DNA of 64,000 nt from Enoplolaimus lenunculus (Eukaryota > Nematoda > Enoplea > Enoplida > Thoracostomopsidae), in assembly GCA_030248215.1 (NCBI GenBank), contig JASANG010003296.1:1-64000 (forward strand). Reading direction: 5' to 3'. Shown piece by piece: positions 56,683-64,000 of this stretch; positions within the stretch are counted from its first letter, which is position 1, and the number at the start of each line of letters is the position of its first letter. The notes below the pieces were generated by a model. It made no database searches. It saw only the letters and a list, made by a program, of their open reading frames with translations, and was not told the origin of the DNA. A program made the translations under genes and the position numbers.

Positions 56683-59116
56683 TGTAGGATGAGGGCTTTA
56701 AACTAATTTTGGCGCACATTATAGCCATATACCCTATGTCTAAACCCAAGTTCTTTTAATATTCACGTGTTTCTTAAAATTGATTGCTTTAAGGCACTAA
56801 TTTGTCCTCAGTCTGCTATGCTAAAACATTTACATCTGGTTGGTGTTTACCTTGGTTACGATACAATGCATGCAGCGGTTTTTTTAGCATTTTCGTAATA
56901 TCTTCGTGGCTCGTCCGTATTTTTATGTTTGCAAAATGCTATAGCACACAAGTGTACAGTTTTTATTGTGTAGATCATATTTTTCTGTGCATTACCTTGC
57001 ATATTTCTGACTGTTTTGAAACATAATGATCTGCATTTTAAACTGTTGGGGCGCGCACGGATATCCAAGCAGTTGAACTGTATGGGGATTGAATTTTAAT
57101 ACTAAACAAGACAGTCGAAATATTTACTTTTTAAAGTTAGCCATGAACGTTTTAGATTTAGACGTCCTCTACTGTGAATTTTAACGCATCCCTAACATTT
57201 CAAGAACGATCCAGGTTTAAAAATTAAATTGTGATTGTTTTTTCGCAGACATTTCTCAATTTTAACAAAGTAAAGTTCAAAACTTTACATAAAAACGTCC
57301 AGTTCTGAGAACTTTAAAGATTTAATTTTATTTTTAGAACTATATTAAAATTTCAGGAATTTAGTATAACCTTTTAAATATTGGGTATAAAAGCGATATG
57401 CGCGAGCAATCTGGGGCCAGTTTTCGTATTGAAGTGTTGTTTTGCGACGAATAATTTCTTAGTTTTCAGCTCCCTTAAGGGACCCTAACCGTGTATTGTG
57501 TGTTTACTGGCACCCTTGAAGTTTGCGTTTAATTAAGCTGTTATTGCAAGTGTGTTTGTTTTTCTGTGAGCGACAATTGTACATTCCCATGCGGGACTCT
57601 AACCAGAGTTATTATTTGGAGAAACTGTTACGAATTCAAAAGTGGTTCTGCTAAAATTGATTTGTTGTGTGATTTCTAGGATGTTGTACAATGATTGTAA
57701 GCTATGAAGTTTTGGTCATGGAGATAGTGCTATATTTACGCCTGTAAACTGCTACGTATGACGAGTTCTAGTTGTGTTTTGCTGCTCTGGGCGTTTAAAA
57801 GCTTAGGTTGTTTCTGTTTGCAAATTTTCTTAATTTGTTAAAGGTCGCATAAGTTGTATGAGCGTGCAGGCCGAGTTATTGGAAGATCCCGATCGGGACT
57901 CTTACCATTTATATAATGTGACATCGGAACCTACTGAAGAATTATTTTGTCTAAATCTGTGATGTTCAGTTTCAGGTAAACGCTTTAGCGGGTAAAGCTA
58001 CAACCTTGCAACAAGTGGAGGTCCCACCGAGACTACTCGTTTTCTAGCCGAGTCCTGATTTTGGGTCGCTGAGTTTTTAATCTAGGTGTAATCTATATCT
58101 TTGACATGTCTTCATGTTTCTAAAAGTATGTATAATTTGAGAAGTCGGTATTAATCCTTTATTTACCATACTTGGTGAATAGTGTTGAGTGTGCGCTGAT
58201 GGTGTTGATGGATGCCAGGGTTCCAACCGGAACTAGATTTTGTCGGAAGCGCAATCAAATTTTAGTAATTCTATTAAAATGTTAAGGGTGTATGACTTTC
58301 AACTTTTGTTGCAGTATGCCTGTTTCCGTTACTATTCACAGTTTTAGTAAAGGTTGTTTGTATTGCTGACAGAATACACGTAACAACTCGGAATATTTAC
58401 TTAAAAAACAGCAGAATAATTGCAAATGAACGAAACAAAACGAAACAAGCAAAATCTAGGTTCGATCATCCTCAAAACTCATATCCGAAAACTCAGAATT
58501 CCGGCATCGGAACAACAGTCAGCCGGAATCGGAATCGGAAGTCAAAATTTGCCGGATTTTTGGCCGGAATCGGAATTCCCATGGAACCTTGCTGGATGTT
58601 ATATTTTGCGTGCTGTGTGTATGATGCCGTAATTTCACAGCGAGTGGTGTTTATATTTACCTGCACTGCAGTAAAGTTGCTTTTCTCTAAGGTATATAAG
58701 CAATCTGTTATGCAGATTTGTCATAAGTTTATTTGTTTTCAAGAGTATATAATTTTAATAAATTTGATGAACCGACAATTTTTTGCGCGGCACTAACGAT
58801 AATTACACTGAGTTAACTGTTGTCAAAAAGCACCAGTTCAGTAAGTTATTCTATACAGTTTAATTGTAATGTTGTATAACTGTTCAGTTGTAGTCGTGCC
58901 CTTTTGGGACTCTAACCCTGTTACAAAAGGTTTCATTCCCTTATTTTATTCATAGTTATTTCCTGAAATTTTGGAATATTGTAAAGGTATCAGATTTGAA
59001 ATTGTTTGAATTGCAGTGCGTTTACTAAACACATATATGTTGAAACTCAAAGCTATCTAGCTAATTATACGTGGGGTTAATTTTACTCGCGGTGCTCGTA
59101 TATAAGTCCAGGAGGA
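56683..59116 (+). repeat. Tandem array, unit 2 (2434 bp)
   Basis: Full-length second unit, directly joined to unit 1 without spacer. Differences from unit 1 include gacaattg for gacgcttg near 57572 and one inserted base near 57815. Confidence 0.95.
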
Positions 59117-60448
59117 TGTAGGATGAGGGCTTTAAACTAATTTTGGCGCACATTATAGCCATATACCCTATGTCTAAACCCAAGTTCTTTTAATATTCAC
59201 GTGTTTCTTAAAATTGATTGCTTTAAGGGACTAATTTGTCCTCAGTCTGCTATGCTAAAACATTTACATCTGGTTGGTGTTTACCTTGGTTACGATACAA
59301 TGCATGCAGCGGTTTTTTTAGCATTTTCGTAATATCTTCGTGGCTCGTCCGTATTTTTATGTTTGCAAAATGCTATAGCACACAAGTGTACAGTTTTTAT
59401 TGTGTAGATCATATTTTTCAGTGCATTACCTTGCATATTTCTGACTGTTTTGAAACATAATGACCTGCATTTTAAACTGTTGGGGCGCGCACGGATATCC
59501 AAGCAGTTGAACTGTATGGGGATTGAATTTTAATACTAAACAAGACAGTCGAAATATTTACTTTTTAAAGTTAGCCATGAACGTTTTAGATTTAGACGTC
59601 CTCTACTGTGAATTTTAACGCATCCCTAACATTTCAAGAACGATCCAGGTTTAAAAATTAAATTGTGATTGTTTTTTCGCAGACATTTCTCAATTTTAAC
59701 AAAGTAAAGTTCAAAACTTTACATAAAAACGTCCAGTTCTGAGAACTTTAAAGATTTAATTTTATTTTTAGAACTATATTAAAATTTCAGGAATTTAGTA
59801 TAACCTTTTAAATATTGGGTATAAAAGCGATATGCGCGAGCAATCTGGGGCCAGTTTTCGTATTGAAGTGTTGTTTTGCGACGAATAATTTCTTAGTTTT
59901 CAGCTCCCTTAAGGGACCCTAACCGTGTATTGTGTGTTTACTGGCACCCTTGAAGTTTGCGTTTAATTAAGCTGTTATTGCAAGTGTGTTTGTTTTTCTG
60001 TGAGCGACGCTTGTACATTCCCATGCGGGACTCTAACCAGAGTTATTATTTGGAGAAACTGTTACGAATTCAAAAGTGGTTCTGCTAAAATTGATTTGTT
60101 GTGTGATTTCTAGGATGTTGTACAATGATTGTAAGCTATGAAGTTTTGGTCATGGAGATAGTGCTATATTTACGCCTGTAAACTGCTACGTATGACGAGT
60201 TCTAGTTGTGTTTTGCTGCTCTGGGCGTTTAAAAGCTTAGGTTGTTTCTGTTTGCAAATTTTCTTAATTTGTTAAAGGTCGCATAAGTTGTATGAGCGTG
60301 CAGGCCGAGTTATTGGAACATCCCGATCGGGACTCTTACCATTTATATAATGTGACATCGGAACCTACTGAAGAATTATTTTGTCTAAATCTGTGATGTT
60401 CAGTTTCAGGTAAACGCTTTAGCGGGTAAAGCTACAACCTTGCAACAA
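59117..60448 (+). repeat. Tandem array, unit 3, partial (1332 bp)
   Basis: Follows unit 2 directly and stops at ...accttgcaacaa, where unique sequence begins. It shares the extra base with unit 2, so units 2 and 3 are closest relatives over that part. Confidence 0.93.
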
Positions 60449-61131
60449 CACAGAGTCCCTCTGAACGGCGTAATGCATAACAGAAGGTCTGTGCGAAGGA
60501 ACTCCTATTGCCAGACACTGACTCCAAACTGTGTCCACCTTGTCCCTACTCCATCCGAAGGCACCACCGCAATAACAGACTGACTATGTATGCCCTCTGC
60601 AAATTCCAAATATCGCAAAAACAGTATTGTTTTGTACCGCGCTTGCTAACAAGTGGGTGGACATTTTTTTACAGTAGCGTAGACAGTAACGTGGATGACC
60701 TACAAACACGAGAGAATTTCATTTAATAAGGTACTTAGATGTCACCACCCTCAAATTGTATTAAACATATCAAAAGTTCTCATCAGAATTTTGCGATCTC
60801 ATGCCGTTTTAAACTTAAAATGAACAAAAATTAAAATAATTAAAACAACTTATCTCTCAGAAACCGAACCATCGGAGACCGGGGTAGCCATCAGTTCTGG
60901 TTCTCGTGCACACCTCAACCCAACTAAGAATAAAAAATGATTTTAGAATCAAGCAAACAGGTACATACCGGCCGTGTTACGTGATAAATTGCTTTAAACA
61001 TGCAAAACACGCACTGAAAACGTATAACTTTTAGTCATGTTGTTTTCGCTACAGTACTAAACATTCAAATGTTCCGGTATGGCTTTTGTTATCACTGCTA
61101 GTACCACCATACCTTAACTGTCATATGGGTT
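60449..61131. other. Unique sequence right of the array
   Basis: A 72-codon frame (60508-60726) and another frame open across the array junction (to about 60590) have no recognisable motif. No gene called. Confidence 0.45.
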
Positions 61132-61272
61132 CCTTGCTAAGGGTGGCTAAAAAATTTTCAGCAGGGGCATTCTAGGGTTTTAAATGCGTTACAAGCAAGG
61201 TTGAAAACTTTCTAGGGGGCCAATACTTTTCCAGAGGTGGGGCTGAGCCCCCCCTGGCTCCTGGTTGGCTAA
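61132..61272 (-). repeat. Short dispersed repeat (CTGGCTA family), inverted
   Basis: taagggtggctaaaaaattttc, aaggttgaaaactttctagg and ggggctgagccccccctgg are the reverse of the 15735 and 50583 copies. Confidence 0.6.
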
Positions 61273-61463
61273 GGTCCGGAGGCGAACCATTTTTTCGCCG
61301 GTCTATTATAGAGTAAGCTTAAGTTTTAGATTATTTTTTGCTTTGGCTTAGACTTAGGTTTACGCTTAGTTATAGGGTTATTCTTACTCTACGCTTAGGT
61401 TAAAGGCTTAAGCTTAGGAATACACTTTTACCACTGTTTCGTCCGTCAAAGTAAACATTGGTC
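61273..61463 (-). mobile_element. TTAGGC-MITE copy, inverted
   Basis: ggtccggaggcgaaccatttt at the left, gattattttttgctttggctta and gcttaggttaaaggctta inside, gtccgtcaaagtaaacattgg near the right. The left tip resembles subfamily 2 and the right tip subfamily 1, possibly a recombinant. Confidence 0.7.
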
Positions 61464-61512
61464 ATTTAAAAATTATTATGACAAAACGTAGCGAGTGAAG
61501 AAATTATATCTT

Positions 61513-61647
61513 GGACTGTGAGTAACATTTAACAAGCTATATTCCTAAGCCTAAGCTTAAGCCTAAGCAAAAAATTGAGTCTAGAATCTCAGCTTACTCT
61601 TTTACAGACCCACCAGAAACTTGAACGGCACTAAAAGTAACCTGGAC
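61513..61647 (+). mobile_element. TTAGGC-MITE copy, short
   Basis: ttcctaagcctaagcttaagcc, aaaaaattgagtctagaatc, tcttttacagacccaccag and ctaaaagtaacctggac match subfamily 1; the left end is shortened. Confidence 0.68.
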
Positions 61648-62361
61648 AGAAATTTCAACGGGAATATATTCCCTATCTACCTTGTATAGGCCCGTTTCTA
61701 GAAGAATCGAGTGTGATACATTAAAAAGAAGTAATAAAGTTTAATTTCAATCAAATTAGGTAATTACATAGCAACAAACCAATTCGATACGATGCACCGC
61801 GTGAAAGATTTAGAATTATTACAAAACGAAAAATTTAATTCCTAACACAAAAATTTGAACGAATGATTACACATATAAAACTAACACCTGCCTACACATA
61901 ATTCAAACATCTAATTGATTCTGAATTGAACAAGTCAAATCAGTAATCACATAGCTAACAGCAAAGCTTTCTTCACCTGGCGTTGAAATCTTTCACACAC
62001 TGACTTTGGTATCGTTAAACCGAAATATTAAATTTTGAGCGCATTATTACCCTGAACTTTTCGTACCTACGGAACACCCCCCCCCCCCCAGCTTTCAAAC
62101 AGGCCCACACTGTGATTATTTTAGAGTTAGATCAAGCCTAAAATCTATGCAGACGACAATCGACTATTCAAAATAAAAGGAAAACGAAAACGCGAACGGG
62201 TCAAACTTTTATGCAGGGTCAATCTTTAAATTGAACAGCGGGCATGGTTTATATAACCAAACCGCGCTAATAGTTTCATTGTTCCACCGTCCTACGATGC
62301 TCAGATATAAAATAATTGTTAGCTTCAAAGTTTAATAGTGCTTCGGGTGGCTGTAATATTT
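61648..62361. other. Intergenic DNA with a poly-C run
   Basis: A run of about 12 C lies near 62077-62089. No gene. Confidence 0.5.
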
Positions 62362-62565
62362 GGTTTCATTTAAAGATTAGTGGTGCAACGTTTTACTGCG
62401 GAACTGCAATAGATTAAACTTACGTTTTAGACTTATTTTTTGCTTATATAGGCTTACGCATAGGTATAGGATCATTCTTACGCTTAGGCTTAGGTCTGTT
62501 CGGCTTAGGCTCAGGTTTAGGAATATGCTTAAGCTACTGTTTCGGTCATGTTTTATACATTGGCC
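62362..62565 (-). mobile_element. TTAGGC-MITE copy, GGCGGAAC subfamily, inverted (204 bp)
   Basis: GGTTTCATTTAAAGATTAG at the left, ctgcggaactgcaatag, gcttaggcttaggtctg inside, tttcggtcatg and tatacattggcc at the right. AATATTT flanks both sides (7 bp). Confidence 0.8.
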
Positions 62566-63398
62566 AATATTTGTAACAGTAAACTTGTTATTGACAAAAT
62601 ACTTAATATTGACGTGTATTTACTTACCGAAACATAGTTTTTTTGTATTATCAACGATAATAAAAAGATGTGATTTTAGGAAAACGGGAAGCTGACATTC
62701 AAACTTTAAAAATCTGCACAAAACCGGTGAGTGTTGTAGAAATGCTGCTAAAACATTCATTTTATTAATGTTGACAATCGAAAGTCTTGTCTGTAAGTGC
62801 AAATTTTTGCTGCGAGAACTCGCAATAAATCGTTCTATGAAATGAGCAAATTTCGTATTACAATTTGGTGCAAAGTGAAACACTGTAGCTTAACTTGCTT
62901 GTTGTGCATTTCGTAAGATGACAGCTTGCAACTATCATCCACTTTAAACCAGAAACAAATATTAATATTTTAGCGATCCAAAACTTATATGCTGGCTTCT
63001 TAGCGCTACAATATCGGTAAATGGGTACAAACTGGTACCTTAGGCAAGTAGCATCGTTTTAGCTGGTATAAGTGCTTAAAAGTCTTGTTCCATTATCTTA
63101 ATGAGAACATTTTGGCCAATTTTTGACACGGTTGAGCAAACTTATATACAGAACATTGTAAGATTTGGTTTAAAGATGGTTAAGGGTCCGTGCTGTTTTT
63201 TAGAAATTGGCAAAAAAACATTTTTGGATTGAAAATTGGTTGTGAATTATTTGTTTCATCATTTGAAATTTTCAGAAATCACGAAAAGTAAAGTTTAAGC
63301 TTTGATAGAAATCATAGCCATATTGTAGTTATATGAATTATGGATATTTTGAAACAAGCTGAAGATCCCATTATGAAGCCTGCTATAAAAGGCGTGTA
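62566..63398. other. Intergenic DNA, no gene
   Basis: An 87-codon minus-strand frame (62620-62883) has no motif; not called. Confidence 0.4.
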
Positions 63399-63875
63399 CT
63401 GTAGTTACCCGAATAAGAGGGCGACTGATATATATTTGGCGTCAACAAATGACACCATCTGTTGTTTGGTTACGGACTGTTAATAATTTGTAATTAACCA
63501 CAGTTATTTAGACTCAACCAACATCTTTTTTATTGCCATGTCCTTTAACCTTTCATCTAGATTTAATAATCTTTCTTCGATTTGACAGTCTGCAACATAT
63601 TTGAACAGTCTAGGCCAATTTTCTGCTTTGTCTCTATTATGAACTCTGACGAAAACTTGTGTCCTTTTTCGGGACTGCACAAATTGAGTCAAATTCGACT
63701 CCGCCAGAGTCAAATTCGACTCTAACTTGACTCAGTTTGTGTAGACCAGAGAACCCTATTCGGAGAGTCAATTTGACTCAACATTTTTTGCAGTGTAGAG
63801 ATACAACTCTTATTGATTAGGACTCAGCATGTGTACCTTCTCGCTATTTACCCCCAATTATTCAGGTCACTACAA
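63399..63875 (+). mobile_element. Pogo-like MITE with nested CACTGC MITE
   Basis: TA then CTGTAGTTACCCGAATAAG at the left and tattcaggtcactaca then TA at the right, with tttggttacggactgttaat inside. The middle is taken up by part of a CACTGC element. Confidence 0.72.
63660..63797 (+). mobile_element. CACTGC palindromic MITE, right part, nested
   Basis: attgagtcaaattcgactcc, gactcagtttgtgtag and ttttttgcagtg at the right end match 6691-6911. The far left arm is not recognised. Confidence 0.68.
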
Positions 63876-64000
63876 TACCAAGCATTAAATCCGACCCTGG
63901 GAAAACTGTACGTGTATTTGTTTTCACAAATCTCAGAACTCGTTTGCGTATAAAACTGAGTTTTCTTAAGAATGTTGTTTATCGGTCACATATACAAAAT

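Noticed and set aside
54369-59460. Small proteins of 70-78 residues repeated in each tandem unit
   Set aside because: They lack codon-use or motif support, most start at non-ATG codons, and overlapping frames are open on both strands; repetition comes from the DNA duplication.
1-64000. CRISPR array, rRNA genes or bacterial-style operons
   Set aside because: No regularly spaced direct repeats with unique spacers, no rRNA-like blocks, and the gene structure (intron, MITEs, LINE) is that of an animal.

Overview
The window is AT-rich, gene-poor animal DNA that is mostly repeats. I infer a nematode, possibly of the mermithid/Dorylaimia type. The basis is the many interstitial tracts of (TTAGGC)n, the nematode telomeric hexamer, spread through the window, plus a pair of host genes that resemble secreted or membrane fibronectin-III-like proteins. 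The species assignment is inference. No rRNA, operon, CRISPR array or bacterial feature is visible.

Layout. 1-4960 holds a decayed Ty3/gypsy-type LTR element on the minus strand that runs off the left edge. Besides gag and pol it carries two leader frames ending in 2A-like motifs, and one 2A is followed by an IMPACT/YigZ (UPF0029) domain. 5-7.5 kb holds three classes of short non-autonomous DNA transposons (MITEs). 7.5-13.4 kb is the only clear host gene content: two paralogous genes facing each other tail to tail, one with an intron and a short hydrophobic tail (7552-8733, +), the other intronless with a transmembrane segment and a long cytoplasmic tail (11623-13371, -). From 13.4 to 41 kb there is no convincing gene, only MITEs, foldback elements, two tRNA-like modules and simple repeats. 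41.6-44.6 kb is a young, GC-rich, 5'-truncated RTE-like LINE with a 987-codon open frame. 45-54 kb is again MITE-rich. 54250-60448 is a near-identical tandem array with a 2.43-kb period (2.5 copies). The last 3.5 kb is more MITEs.

The dominant theme is a MITE family with about 20 recognisable members here. Its ends are GGCC(A/C)ATGT, it makes 8-bp target-site duplications, and its core is a short array of the telomere hexamer TTAGGC. Several other MITE families can be defined by their ends: a TA-flanked Tc1/mariner-pogo-like family (CTGTATTGACCC), a palindromic CACTGCAAAAAA family, a GAGTTGA/TCAACTC foldback family, a GGGTTGCGCTATA family with CpG-rich palindromic cores, and hAT-like CAGYGGCGGATCCAG elements. 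Nested insertions give relative ages for some of them.
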